Shown: positions 8,101-18,496, counted from the stretch's first letter. The stretch: DNA of 44,229 nt from an uncultured Clostridia bacterium (GCA_944387375.1 CALXEQ010000011.1:1-44229); one strand, 5' to 3'. Notes: generated from the sequence alone by a model not told the origin. Translations and numbers: made by a program.

Positions 8101-8970
8101 ATGGAGATATTAATTATAATTATACTTTTAGTTATATTATTTATATATATAAATTATAAAGTTATTTTTGTTAGTAAATATAAATTAATAAATAGTAAAT
8201 TACCAAAATTATTTAACGGATTTAAAATACTACATTTATCTGATTGGCATTGTACAACTTATGGAAAAAATAACAAAAGGCTAATTAATTTAATAAATAA
8301 TAAAATAGAAAAAGAAAAAATAGATATTGTAGTTATAACAGGAGATTTTATTATAAGGCAGAAAAGAGATTATAATCCAGCATTAGAGTTTATTAGTAAA
8401 ATAAAATCAGACAATATATATTTTGTATATGGAAATCATGAAATGATTTTAAAAACATCTGAACTTGAAGACTTTAAAATCAAACTAGAAAAATTAGGAG
8501 TAGTAGTTTTAGATAACAGAAAAATTGAATTAATAAAAGAGAAAGAAAAAATAAATATATATGGAGTATCATATATATTTAGTCATATTGATTCTAAAAA
8601 AGATTTAACAGAGCAACTTATAGAAAAATATAAAAAAGATTATGAAGAAAAAATAGGAATAATTAATCAAGAAGAATATAATATATTATTATCCCATGAT
8701 CCTATGGATTTTGAGATATATGCAAGAATGGGATTTGACTTGATATTTTCTGGACATTTACATGGTGGTGGAATACGTTTTTTTGGAATGGGTGTTGCTA
8801 CTGCAAGAAAAAATTGGTTTTTTACACGTCTTGCGGCTGGAATTCATAAAAAGTATAATACTCAAATGATAGTAAGTAGGGGAATTGGAAACTCTACAAG
8901 ACCAATTAGAATATTTGATCCTCCAGAAATTAGTATTACAACTTTATATGCAAATAAAAGATTAAAATAA
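8101..8970 (+). CDS. Membrane-anchored calcineurin-like metallophosphoesterase
   Basis: The 289-residue protein begins with one hydrophobic helix (IIIILLVILFIYI), then a calcineurin-type phosphoesterase domain with all metal motifs: LSDWHC (D-x-H), VITGDF (GD), YGNHE (GNHE), LLSHDP and SGHLHGG (GHxH). This is the YkuE/YaeI-like group of membrane-tethered enzymes, some acting on lipid-linked phosphates. DWH replaces the usual DLH/DTH. The gene stands alone between pspC and the purA leader. Enzyme class is firm; substrate unknown. Confidence 0.9.
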   Translation: MEILIIIILLVILFIYINYKVIFVSKYKLINSKLPKLFNGFKILHLSDWHCTTYGKNNKRLINLINNKIEKEKIDIVVITGDFIIRQKRDYNPALEFISKIKSDNIYFVYGNHEMILKTSELEDFKIKLEKLGVVVLDNRKIELIKEKEKINIYGVSYIFSHIDSKKDLTEQLIEKYKKDYEEKIGIINQEEYNILLSHDPMDFEIYARMGFDLIFSGHLHGGGIRFFGMGVATARKNWFFTRLAAGIHKKYNTQMIVSRGIGNSTRPIRIFDPPEISITTLYANKRLK

Positions 8971-8974
8971 ATGA

Positions 8975-9003
8975 TTGACAAAGGCAACAATTTAATGTAT
9001 ACT
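8975..9003 (+). promoter_or_regulatory. Promoter of the purA leader
   Basis: TTGACA (8975-8980), 17-base spacer, TATACT (8998-9003). It is the only good promoter before purA, so purAB must be read through the leader terminator. Confidence 0.8.
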
Positions 9004-9035
9004 TTTAATGTAAAAAATTTATAAGGAGTATAGCA

Positions 9036-9122
9036 ATGCAAAGAAGATTTAACTTTAATAATTATATATTAAGTTATAAATGCAAGCAAAAGACTTGCTT
9101 CTTTGCCGAACGTGTAAGATAA
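9036..9122 (+). CDS. 28-codon leader ORF upstream of purA
   Basis: ATG at 9036 follows an excellent RBS (AAGGAG, nine bases upstream). The peptide starts MQRRFNFNNYI, contains KCKQKTCFF and ends FAERVR; the TAA stop (9120-9122) lies inside the 5' arm of the following terminator. Bases 9038-9046 (GCAAAGAAG, codons 1-4) are perfectly complementary to 9098-9106 (CTTCTTTGC, codons 21-24). Strong RBS, tight placement and overlap with folding elements argue for a translated regulatory leader peptide rather than a chance ORF. No match to a known leader peptide is recognised. Confidence 0.6.
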   Translation: MQRRFNFNNYILSYKCKQKTCFFAERVR

Positions 9123-9155
9123 GAAGGTAGCAAAATACCTTCTTATCTTTTTTTA
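9116..9155 (+). terminator. Attenuator terminator before purA
   Basis: A perfect 14-bp stem AAGATAAGAAGGTA (9116-9129) / TACCTTCTTATCTT (9136-9149), loop GCAAAA, followed by a run of T. It lies between the promoter and purA, with no promoter after it. CTTCTT inside 9098-9106 can pair with AAGAAG in the 5' arm and so could act as antiterminator when the leader ORF start is occupied by a ribosome. Confidence 0.85.
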
Positions 9156-9193
9156 TTGCTTTTTTCTTATAGGGTGTAAAGGAGAGATGATAG

Positions 9194-10465
<1,272 letters not shown>

Positions 10466-10475
10466 GGGGGAAAGT

Positions 10476-11831
10476 ATGGATATAAATACATTATTTTGTA
10501 TATCACCTGTTGATGGAAGATATAGGAAAATGACAGAAAAAGTAGCAGATTATTTTAGTGAATATGCATATATAAAATATAGAGTAAAAGTTGAAATTGA
10601 ATGGCTAAAATATATTTTAAAAAGTGAAATTTGTAATATAAGCAAAGAAATAGTGGAAAATGTGGATAAAATATATGATACATTTGATATGATTAGTGCT
10701 ATGCGAGTAAAAGAAATAGAAAAAATTACAAATCATGATGTAAAAGCAATAGAGTATTATATAAAAGAAGAAATGGATAAAATTAATTTTAGTAAATATA
10801 AAAATTTTGTTCATTTTGGATGTACATCAGAAGATATTAACAATATAGCATATGCATTAATGTGTAAAGAATTTAGAGATAAAATTTTAGCTCATGATAT
10901 GAAAGAATTAATTAGTAAAGTTAAGAAAAAAGCAATAGAGTATAAGGATGTATCAATGCTTGCACATACACATGGTCAGCCTGCAACTCCTACAACTGTA
11001 GGAAAAGAGCTTGCTATATTTGTTCATAGATGGCAATATGTTTTAGAAAAGATGCTAAAAATAGAATTTTGCGGAAAATTTAGCGGTGCAGTTGGAAATT
11101 ATAATGCACACGTTATAGCATATGAAAATATAGACTGGATAGAGTTTAATAAAAATTTTGTTAATTCTTTAGAATTAAAATTTAATCCTTTAACTACACA
11201 AATAGAATCCCATGATGTGTTATGTGAATTCTTTAGTTACTTAAAATTATTTAATAATATAACTTTAGATTTTAATAGTGACATGTGGATGTATATAAGT
11301 AGAAAATACTTTAAGCAAAAAGTTATTGAAACAGAAGTTGGATCTTCAGTAATGCCACATAAAGTTAATCCTATTAATCATGAAAATTCAATGGCAAATA
11401 TACATATGGCAAATAGTATAATAGATAATTTTACTAATAATTTACAAATTTCTAGAATGCAAAGAGATTTAAGTGATTCATCTACTTTAAGAAATATAGG
11501 GGTAGTATTTTCGCATACATTAATATCTATTATGCAAAGTATAAAAGGCTTTGAAAAAATGGATGTAGATAAAGATATTTTAAAAAGTGAATTAGAAAAT
11601 AATCCAGAAGTACTTGCAGAAGCAATACAAACTGTACTTAGAAAAAACGGATATAATGATGCATATGAAAGCTTAAAAAAATTTACAAGAGGAAAAGAAG
11701 TAACTTTAAAAATGCTAAGAGATTACATTAACAATTTAGGTATAGATGAAAAAGATAAGAAAAGGTTATTAGATTTAGAGCCTTCTACATATGTAGGAGC
11801 AGCTTCAAAACTAGTAGATTTTATAGAATAA
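10476..11831 (+). CDS. purB: Adenylosuccinate lyase (long, E. coli type)
   Basis: 451 residues. It cleaves adenylosuccinate to AMP and fumarate, and SAICAR to AICAR. It starts CISPVDGRYRKMTEKV, as in the long PurB form of Enterobacteria, rather than the shorter Bacillus form. Key motifs are CTSEDINN, AHTHGQPATPTT (catalytic His) and the family signature GSSVMPHKVNPINHENS holding the catalytic Ser loop. RBS GGGGGG lies seven bases before the ATG. The gene is cotranscribed with purA and ends in a terminator shared with the converging gene. Confidence 0.97.
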   Translation: MDINTLFCISPVDGRYRKMTEKVADYFSEYAYIKYRVKVEIEWLKYILKSEICNISKEIVENVDKIYDTFDMISAMRVKEIEKITNHDVKAIEYYIKEEMDKINFSKYKNFVHFGCTSEDINNIAYALMCKEFRDKILAHDMKELISKVKKKAIEYKDVSMLAHTHGQPATPTTVGKELAIFVHRWQYVLEKMLKIEFCGKFSGAVGNYNAHVIAYENIDWIEFNKNFVNSLELKFNPLTTQIESHDVLCEFFSYLKLFNNITLDFNSDMWMYISRKYFKQKVIETEVGSSVMPHKVNPINHENSMANIHMANSIIDNFTNNLQISRMQRDLSDSSTLRNIGVVFSHTLISIMQSIKGFEKMDVDKDILKSELENNPEVLAEAIQTVLRKNGYNDAYESLKKFTRGKEVTLKMLRDYINNLGIDEKDKKRLLDLEPSTYVGAASKLVDFIE

Positions 11832-11853
11832 GAGCATAGTGCTCTTATTCTAT
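11823..11853. terminator. Bidirectional terminator purB / FAD-Rieske gene
   Basis: A 14-bp perfect stem, ATAGAATAAGAGCA (11823-11836) and TGCTCTTATTCTAT (11840-11853). It includes the last codons of both converging genes. Confidence 0.75.
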
Positions 11854-13365
11854 ATGAATGTTTATGTTTGCTGGCGAATTTAATATGTTTCCATATATAT
11901 CAAATCTTGATCCATGACAAGGACAGTCCCAAGTTTTATCTTCTGCATTAAATGTTAATACACATTTTAAATGAGAACAGTAAGGATGAACTTTAAATAT
12001 TTTTCCGTTTATATCTTTATATATTCCTATTTTTTTGTTATTTATTTTTATTATTCTACCTGTATCATTAGGAATTTTATCTAATATTTCTTTTTTTATT
12101 TTAAATTTATTTAAGAATATTGATTGTACACTTTGATTGATATTATAATATAATTTATTTATATTTTTTATAGGATGCACTCTCGTAGAAAAAAACGTAT
12201 CATCAATTTCTGTTTTATTTCCTAAAATTTTATTTAATATTATATTTGAAGCTATAATAGATGTAGTAAATCCCCATTTATTAAAGCCAGTAGTTATATA
12301 GAAATTTGGCATGAAATTTGAAAATTTACCTATGTATGGGATTTGATCAAGTGTCATACAATCTTGAGTACTCCATCTATCTAGTATTTTACAGTTTGGT
12401 GCGATTTGTTTTGCGATATTTTCAAGAAATTCATATTTTTTCTCTAAAGCTGTATCTCCAGTCTTAGTGTTATTTCCTCCCACAATTAAAATATTGTTGT
12501 TATCTATTTTTGCGGTTCTAATAGATATAGTTGGATTATCTAAGTTTAAATATACGTTTTTAAAATCTGTATCTTTAATGTTTACTGCAATAGCATAAGA
12601 TGTGTCTTGATACATTTTTACAAAATAAAATCCTGGTATATCTTTTATTGGAAAATGTGTACATAAAATTACTTTATTACAAATAATTTTATTGTTATTT
12701 GCATATATAATATATTTATTATTTCTTCTTTTTATATTTTTTACATTTGCATATTCATATATTTTTTCATTAAATAAATTAGATAAAGTGTAAGTGTATT
12801 TTACAGGATTAAATTTAGCTTGGTTTTTAAATTTAATACTATATTTTATATTAGGTAAGATAGTTTCATTATCTAATATTTCTACACTTGTATAACCAAT
12901 ACTTCTTAAACACTTATATTCATTTTCAATATCTTTTTTTCTGTTTATATCTTGAGTAAATATAATTGAATCACAAGTTTCAAAATCACAATCTATATTT
13001 TCATTTGATATTATTTTTTTATATTCTTCAATAGATTTTAAATTTGAGTTTAAATATTTTCTTGCTATAGATAATCCATATTTTTGTTTTATATTGTAAT
13101 ATATAAGCCCATGTTGAGCAGTAATTTTTGCTGTAGAATATTTTGTTGTTTTATTACATATTTTATTTTTTTCTAATACTATAAAATTTAAGTTGTTTTT
13201 ATACAGTTTATATGCAATGTTTATTCCTGCTATTCCACCTCCTATTATGCATATATCGGTATTAATATCTGAATTTAATGTTTTATAGTTATTATTATTT
13301 GTATTATATTCCCAAATAGATTTTGAATTTATATCCATATATATAATATGTGTAAATATTGACAT
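11845..13365 (-). CDS. FAD-dependent oxidoreductase fused to a Rieske [2Fe-2S] domain
   Basis: The 506-residue protein has an N-terminal DAO-type FAD domain (ICIIGGGIAGINIAYKLY, GxGxxG-type, with LEKNKICNKTT) and a C-terminal Rieske domain. The Rieske ligands are seen as YCSHLKC (C-x-H) and CPCHGSRFD (C-x2-H). Such fusions (YhfW-like) occur in Bacilli and Clostridia; the substrate is not established. The first ATG (13365) and an in-frame ATG nine codons later (start MDINSKSIWEYN, 13338) both lack a good RBS. Homologues begin near the second, which I think more likely. Base composition is extremely AT-rich and Asn/Ile-rich, like its neighbours. Confidence 0.88.
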   Translation of the reverse strand: MSIFTHIIYMDINSKSIWEYNTNNNNYKTLNSDINTDICIIGGGIAGINIAYKLYKNNLNFIVLEKNKICNKTTKYSTAKITAQHGLIYYNIKQKYGLSIARKYLNSNLKSIEEYKKIISNENIDCDFETCDSIIFTQDINRKKDIENEYKCLRSIGYTSVEILDNETILPNIKYSIKFKNQAKFNPVKYTYTLSNLFNEKIYEYANVKNIKRRNNKYIIYANNNKIICNKVILCTHFPIKDIPGFYFVKMYQDTSYAIAVNIKDTDFKNVYLNLDNPTISIRTAKIDNNNILIVGGNNTKTGDTALEKKYEFLENIAKQIAPNCKILDRWSTQDCMTLDQIPYIGKFSNFMPNFYITTGFNKWGFTTSIIASNIILNKILGNKTEIDDTFFSTRVHPIKNINKLYYNINQSVQSIFLNKFKIKKEILDKIPNDTGRIIKINNKKIGIYKDINGKIFKVHPYCSHLKCVLTFNAEDKTWDCPCHGSRFDIYGNILNSPANINIHIE

Positions 13366-13411
13366 TGTATGATAATATTAATTATAATACTATAAGAAAG
13401 GATGAGAAAAA

Positions 13412-13969
13412 ATGAATTGGAATGAAGCTTATGAGTTATTAAAAAAATATAATAAAGAGCAATTTCATATAGAACATGCATTAACCGTCTCATATGTTAT
13501 GGAATATTTTGCTAAAAAATATAATGAAAATGAAGAATTTTGGTCAATCGCAGGACTTTTGCATGATATAGATTATGAAATGTGGCCACAAGAACATTGC
13601 AAAAAATGTGTTAAACTTTTAAATGAAGCAAATGCTAATAATGAGTTGATACATGCGGTATGTTCACATGGTTATGGTTTATGTAGTGATGTTGAGCCTT
13701 CAAATGAAATGGAAAAGATTTTGTTTGCTACAGATGAGTTAACAGGATTAATATGGGCAGCAGCAAAAATGAGACCATCACATAGTACAAAAGATATGGA
13801 AGTGTCAAGTTTGAAGAAAAAATTTAAAGATAAAAAATTTGCTGCAGGTTGTTCAAGAGATGTAATAAGAACAGGAGCTGAAAGACTAGATTGGGATTTA
13901 GATAAATTATTTGATGAAACAATTCAAGCTATGAGATATGCAGAAGATAAAGTAAAAGAAAAAATGTAA
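13412..13969 (+). CDS. HD-domain phosphohydrolase
   Basis: 185 residues with the HD-domain motifs in order: HIEHALTV (first His), LLHDIDYEMWP (HD pair), HGYG and a late Asp (FATDELTG). Small HD proteins of this type hydrolyse phosphate esters, often nucleotides; the metal sites appear intact. RBS AAAGGATGAG precedes the ATG. Divergent from the FAD/Rieske gene and ended by its own weak terminator. The substrate cannot be deduced. Confidence 0.9.
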   Translation: MNWNEAYELLKKYNKEQFHIEHALTVSYVMEYFAKKYNENEEFWSIAGLLHDIDYEMWPQEHCKKCVKLLNEANANNELIHAVCSHGYGLCSDVEPSNEMEKILFATDELTGLIWAAAKMRPSHSTKDMEVSSLKKKFKDKKFAAGCSRDVIRTGAERLDWDLDKLFDETIQAMRYAEDKVKEKM

Positions 13970-13995
13970 AAGGCCGTTTGGTCTTTTATTTTTTG
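13967..13995 (+). terminator. Probable terminator after HD gene
   Basis: Short stem AAAAGGCC / GGTCTTTT with one wobble, loop GTTT, then ATTTTTTG. Confidence 0.6.
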
Positions 13996-14009
13996 TAAAT
14001 AATATAAAT

Positions 14010-14177
14010 ATGAAATATGTATACAAATGCAATACATGTGAATATGCAATATTTAACTATAATAAAAGTTATAAATTAAAAAATATATATTGTAAAAGAA
14101 TAAAAGATTATTTAAGCATATCAGGATATAGAAAATTAAAATTTTGTAATTTTTATAAAAATAATAATATTTTATAA
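14010..14177 (+). CDS. Small Cys-containing protein (55 residues)
   Basis: The ORF MKYVYKCNTCEYAIF... has a CxxC near the start, another Cys at residue 28 and one in the C-terminal KFCNFYKNN. This C-x2-C ... C ... C pattern ending in an aromatic-rich CxxY segment resembles small zinc-ribbon-like proteins of Clostridia. No Shine-Dalgarno is visible, so translation is uncertain. Base composition and Lys/Asn use match the host. Confidence 0.4.
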   Translation: MKYVYKCNTCEYAIFNYNKSYKLKNIYCKRIKDYLSISGYRKLKFCNFYKNNNIL

Positions 14178-14264
14178 AAAAACATTTATTTTATGTAAAA
14201 TATGTGCTATAATAAAAAGCGCAAATCAATACTTAACTAAAATTTAATAATGGAGGTTTTTATT

Positions 14265-15051
14265 ATGAACAATTATTTGGTTGGTCAAAAAAGAATTATG
14301 GATGCTAGCAAATTATTTATGCAAGCAAAATCTAACGAAAGAGAAGTAAGACATATTTTTCGGAAATGATGGAATACAAATCTTTTTAAATTTTCACATT
14401 AGAGCTGACAGAATTTTTAAAAAATTTAATGGATATGTTTCAAAGCATGAGAAGCAGTTATTAGAGAGTGGATGGGATATAGGAAACAAAAAATTATCTT
14501 TAATAAGAAAAGATGTACAGATTCATATCGAGGCAAGTGACGAGGTTTCTGCTATTAGATGTAGATATATTTTTTCTTCTAGTGTAGATATTATAAAAGA
14601 TATTGATGAAAAATATCATGATATATTAAAACTTTTAGATGTGTTTTCTACAGAACTTTCAGATATTAAAGTTTCAATGGATATTTCATATTCTAATAAC
14701 AATTCTTTAGACGTTTCATTAGAAAAAATAAATGAATTAATATTAGATAACGGCTTTAGTGAAATAAAAAATAAGAAGGAATCTTTCAGAAGATTTAAAA
14801 TTAAAAATAAATACAATATTGTAGATAAAATTGATATATACGAAAAAAATAATAAAACAATAAATAGTAGTATATCAGTTTGTATAGATAATATTGTGGT
14901 TTGTTTTGAACATTTATATGAGCAAATAATTACATCTGCATATTTTTACATGATAAATTATACTAAATTACATTATGAATATATGAAGAATATAGATAAA
15001 GAATATGTAGATAAAAATTTAAAGTATTATTCTAAAATACAAAAATTATAA
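14265..15051 (+). CDS. Unknown protein, reading frame shifts +1 at TTT CGG
   Basis: An excellent RBS (TGGAGG) precedes ATG 14265. Frame 0 gives 34 codons and ends HIFRK at TGA 14367-14369. From codon TTC at 14359 the +1 frame is open to 15051 and continues sensibly (FGNDGIQIFLNF...), giving about 261 residues in all. The join lies at ATT TTT CGG AAA TGA, where Phe-tRNA slipping from TTT to TTC puts GGA in the A site. The downstream part is helical, Lys/Asn-rich and soluble, without a recognised domain; it starts with a segment like KRIMDASKLFMQAKSNEREVR. It may be a programmed frameshift, a pseudogene, or a sequence error; the recurrence of the same site at 22220 favours the first. Confidence 0.6.
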
Positions 15052-15061
15052 TAAAATAAAA

Positions 15062-15092
15062 AATCCAAATTATTTTAATTTGGATTTTTTTA
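15062..15092. terminator. Bidirectional terminator
   Basis: AATCCAAATTA (15062-15072), loop TTT, TAATTTGGATT (15076-15086), followed by TTTTTT; A-rich on the other side, so it serves both converging genes. Confidence 0.85.
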
Positions 15093-16421
15093 TTATATTT
15101 TTTCTATTATAATTGTTTGGCAAAATTCATTATCTTTTAAACTTGCATAAATTTGAGAATTAGATTTTGAAGAAATTATCTTTTTTACTTCCCAAAGTCC
15201 AATACCTGATTTTACTTTTTTAGAAGAAACTCCTTTATTAAATATTTTTGAAACATCCAAATTTAAGTTTGGTATAACTGAATTTTTTATTATTATTATA
15301 TTTGCCTGTTTTGCTTTATCATATTTAAAAGTCAAATGAATTTTTGGCGTTTCAGTTTTTTCACTTGCTTCTATTGCATTATCAAGTAATATCCCTAGTA
15401 TTCTTGAAAGATCAGTAAAATCAAAATCTATGGTACTTATATCTGTTAGTACATCTAATTTAAATTGTATATTTTTTGAGTTTGCAACAAAATATTTTGC
15501 ACCAACTATTCCATATATTGCTGGTTGATTAATTATTTCAGGATTAATACATTCGAGGTTAGATATATTACTAGCTTCACTTGTTAAGCTTTTCATATGC
15601 TCTTCTAATTCATTATATTGTTTTGTAACTATATATCCATTTATTGATTGTAAAATATTATTATAATCATGCTTTAATATACGCAAATTTTCAACTAGTT
15701 CTACTAGTGTTTTGTTATATGTTTTAGATTCAATCAATTCAGACTGACTTTTGTTGTAAAAATGTATATATTTAAAGTATGAAAAAATCAGTGTAAAAAT
15801 TATAGCAAGCTGAAATATATTTAGTGACAGAAAATTAAAATTATAGTCACTTTTATCTGTGTTAAATTTTAATAATTCTGGAATTATAACACTACAGCAT
15901 AAAGATATTAAAAACAATAGTTCTTTGTTTGAAAATGAATCTATTACTTCATGTAATTTTTTATTATTTTTCTTTATATATTTGTTTAATAGTATTAAAA
16001 GTGTAATAAATATAAAAAGTTTTAATACTATAAAATACAAGGAAATATTAAAGTTTGTATGAAAATCCTCAATATAAGCATTAAAAGATTCTCTAATTAA
16101 AAAGTAAGCTAACATTTCACAAAAAGATATCATTATATAAAAAAGCAATAATGACATTATATTTGTATTATTTTTAACATCTAATATATATTTATATATT
16201 ATAAATAAAGGAATAATAAGAATTCCATATATTAAAAAAGATAGTTCTGCACTTAAAAAATTTATAACAATTGACATTATAATACTAAAACATAGAATAT
16301 ATATTTTTTTTGGTAAGTTAAATTTCTTGTTATTATATGTTTCGTTTGTACTAATAATAAATGAGAAAAATATTATTATTTGACTTATAATTTTAATAAA
16401 TGAAATAAACTCTATAGTCAT
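15093..16421 (-). CDS. AgrC-like sensor histidine kinase (GHKL ATPase), orphan
   Basis: 442 residues: six or so hydrophobic membrane helices in the first half, then a cytoplasmic linker, the HPK10-type phosphoacceptor LRILKHDYNNILQSI, and a C-terminal GHKL ATPase with N box GILLDNAIEASEK and G box GIGLWEVKKI. This is the layout of peptide-pheromone receptors (AgrC, ComD, VirS). No LytTR response regulator, AgrB or AgrD is found beside it, so its partner must be elsewhere. The start has a GAAAGGG site. Expressed from its own promoter, which has an upstream TGTCGAA. Confidence 0.92.
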   Translation of the reverse strand: MTIEFISFIKIISQIIIFFSFIISTNETYNNKKFNLPKKIYILCFSIIMSIVINFLSAELSFLIYGILIIPLFIIYKYILDVKNNTNIMSLLLFYIMISFCEMLAYFLIRESFNAYIEDFHTNFNISLYFIVLKLFIFITLLILLNKYIKKNNKKLHEVIDSFSNKELLFLISLCCSVIIPELLKFNTDKSDYNFNFLSLNIFQLAIIFTLIFSYFKYIHFYNKSQSELIESKTYNKTLVELVENLRILKHDYNNILQSINGYIVTKQYNELEEHMKSLTSEASNISNLECINPEIINQPAIYGIVGAKYFVANSKNIQFKLDVLTDISTIDFDFTDLSRILGILLDNAIEASEKTETPKIHLTFKYDKAKQANIIIIKNSVIPNLNLDVSKIFNKGVSSKKVKSGIGLWEVKKIISSKSNSQIYASLKDNEFCQTIIIEKI

Positions 16422-16456
16422 TAGTTTAACCCTTTCTTTTAAATATTAACAAAATT

Positions 16457-16517
16457 AATTTACTACACTTTACTTTAAAAGTCAACATACATAACTGTTA
16501 AACTACATAATTCGACA
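16457..16517 (-). promoter_or_regulatory. Histidine kinase promoter with a possible 0A box
   Basis: Minus strand: TTGACT (16485-16480), 17-base spacer, TAAATT (16462-16457). TGTCGAA, the Spo0A-box consensus, lies at 16517-16511 on the same strand, a single half-site. Confidence 0.5.
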
Positions 16518-16542
16518 TAAATGTTTAATTATTTTAAGAGAA

Positions 16543-16571
16543 ACGCACTGCGGAAAATTCCTACAGTGCGT
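16543..16571 (-). terminator. Terminator of the GH13 gene
   Basis: Arms ACGCACTG (16543-16550) and CAGTGCGT (16564-16571) with an inner GGAA/TTCC pairing; TTTCTCTTAAAAT follows on the minus strand. Confidence 0.75.
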
Positions 16572-16579
16572 AAAATGAA

Positions 16580-18436
16580 TTACTTAAGAATAATAGACGT
16601 ATATGGACCTAGCACCATTCCATTGGGATTTCCAGAGGAGTTTAAGATCTCTTTTGCTCCAATAAAACTTAGGTCAACTGAAGAATCAGAAATATTTACT
16701 CCAATGTAAATTCTTTGAGTGCTATCTAGTGCTTCTCGTGCAAAGACACAAATCCCACCGTAAAACAGGACAGGAAGAAAAGTGGCATCCTTTAGATACT
16801 CTTCACTTGTTCTAATTGAACCTAGCTTTTTGAAAAACTCAACAAGTTCTACATCTTCGCGCCCCCATGGATAAGTTTTCCTATTAAAAGGATCTCCAAA
16901 TCCATAGACTCCAGCTTCATCGCCATAATAAATACATGGATTTCCTGGTAAGAAGAATTGAATGGTAGCTATAAGTTTCAAAAGTTCTTTTCCTCTTAAA
17001 TATTCTTCTTGACTTAAGAAGTCATTTTGAGCTTGCCAGTATCTATCATGACCGTTAGCCGAACCTTTTGCAAGGCGTGTAAGAGCCCTTTCGATGTCAT
17101 GACTAGAAATAATATTCATCATGGCATCTAAGCAATCTTTGGGATAGTTTTCAATTATGCGCAGAATATTGTCTAAAAGATTTGTTGCATCTTTACTTTC
17201 GAAAAAGCCAAAAAGAGCATCTTTGTAGACATAGTTCATTGCACTGTCTAGGGTATTGTGAGTAAGGTAATGTTTCCTTTCACCGTATGCTTCTTTTGTA
17301 GACAGATCTTCCCAAACTTCACCTATCATTGTTGCATTTTGAGAGTCAAATGTTGGCTCGTGCTTGAGAGTTTGTGCAATTTGATAAACCATATTGTTGG
17401 TAAGTTCATCGATTACATCAAATCTAAAGCCAGAAGCTCCCAGTCTAATCCACTTTTTGATGACCTGACATATAAAGTCTAGACATTCTTGTGAATTTTT
17501 GTTCAGTTTAGGTAAAGTATCAAAGTTCCACCATGAGTCATATCCATCAGGGTAGTCATAGAAGCAGTACCAGTTAAAATATTTACTATCAGGACTATTG
17601 TATGCACCAATAGTTGCATATCTTTTTTCCTTGTTGAAATATATACTATCAGAACCGGTATGATTGAATACTCCATCAAGGATAATTCTGATACCTCTTT
17701 TTCTTGCCTCTTTACAAAGTTCTACAAAGTCTTCCTCCTTTCCAAGAAGTGGATCAATTAGTAGGTAATTTGCTGTGTTGTATCGATGATTAGAGTGTGC
17801 CTCAAAAATTGGATTGAGGTATATTATTGTTACTCCTAGCGACTTGATGTAGTCAAGTTTTTGAGTAATGCCTTTAAGATCACCACCAAAATAGTCATCA
17901 TTTAATATTAGACCATTTTCTGGAAGATGGTTGGGATTTTCATACCAGTCTGAATGTATTTTTCTGTCTTTGGGTACATTTTCTTTAGACTTACCAGAAA
18001 AATAGAATCTATCTGGGAAAATTTGATAGAAAATAGCCCCCTTCATAAAGTCTGGTACGCATATACTTTTTGTATATACAGTAAGCTGGAAACATTCATT
18101 TTCTTTACCACCAAAAAAGCATTTTGAATACTTTCCTTTTCTAAGCTCTACGTATCTACCGTTGATATATAGAGTGAAATAGTAAAAATATACATCTGCT
18201 TTACTTGGTGTAAAGTAGCAAGTGTAAAAGTTACTAGTTTGAGTAATGTGTGTAAGAGTTAGATCAATTGATTGCCGTTCATCCCATTTATCTATTTGAA
18301 AAATTATGAGCTTAGGCGAATCAACTATACTAACTTTATCTAGCCGTATGCTAAATCTTACCTTTGTTCCTTCCTGTACAGCTCCTATTGGATCTTTACA
18401 TTCTGGGTCCATGCTGCAATAGATTTCGTTAATCAT
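16580..18436 (-). CDS. GH13 alpha-amylase-family glycoside hydrolase (neopullulanase/cyclomaltodextrinase type)
   Basis: A 618-residue protein: N-terminal beta-sandwich (about 1-125), then the (beta/alpha)8 catalytic domain from GAIFYQIFPDRF. Conserved regions are DGVFNHTG (region I), GFRFDVIDEL with the nucleophile Asp (II), MIGEVWEDL with the acid/base Glu (III), and IISSHDIERAL with the third Asp (IV). It should hydrolyse alpha-1,4 glucans or maltodextrins. No signal peptide is seen, so it is intracellular. I chose ATG 18436, seven bases after AGGAGG; an ATG at 18454 lies before that site. Codon use is richer in GC than all neighbours and includes two CGG (Arg) codons, which suggests acquisition by transfer. 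Confidence 0.93.
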   Translation of the reverse strand: MINEIYCSMDPECKDPIGAVQEGTKVRFSIRLDKVSIVDSPKLIIFQIDKWDERQSIDLTLTHITQTSNFYTCYFTPSKADVYFYYFTLYINGRYVELRKGKYSKCFFGGKENECFQLTVYTKSICVPDFMKGAIFYQIFPDRFYFSGKSKENVPKDRKIHSDWYENPNHLPENGLILNDDYFGGDLKGITQKLDYIKSLGVTIIYLNPIFEAHSNHRYNTANYLLIDPLLGKEEDFVELCKEARKRGIRIILDGVFNHTGSDSIYFNKEKRYATIGAYNSPDSKYFNWYCFYDYPDGYDSWWNFDTLPKLNKNSQECLDFICQVIKKWIRLGASGFRFDVIDELTNNMVYQIAQTLKHEPTFDSQNATMIGEVWEDLSTKEAYGERKHYLTHNTLDSAMNYVYKDALFGFFESKDATNLLDNILRIIENYPKDCLDAMMNIISSHDIERALTRLAKGSANGHDRYWQAQNDFLSQEEYLRGKELLKLIATIQFFLPGNPCIYYGDEAGVYGFGDPFNRKTYPWGREDVELVEFFKKLGSIRTSEEYLKDATFLPVLFYGGICVFAREALDSTQRIYIGVNISDSSVDLSFIGAKEILNSSGNPNGMVLGPYTSIILK

Positions 18437-18496
18437 TTCGAATCCTCCTAACATAAATAGTTATTTATAGTTATCGTGTACATAAAGTACATATTG

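Noticed and set aside
8975..9193. Purine or PRPP riboswitch before purA
   Set aside because: None of the conserved core sequences is seen; the element is an ORF plus terminator.
16521..16709. Open frame on the plus strand near the GH13 terminator
   Set aside because: It is the antisense of the GH13 C-terminus and its terminator stem.
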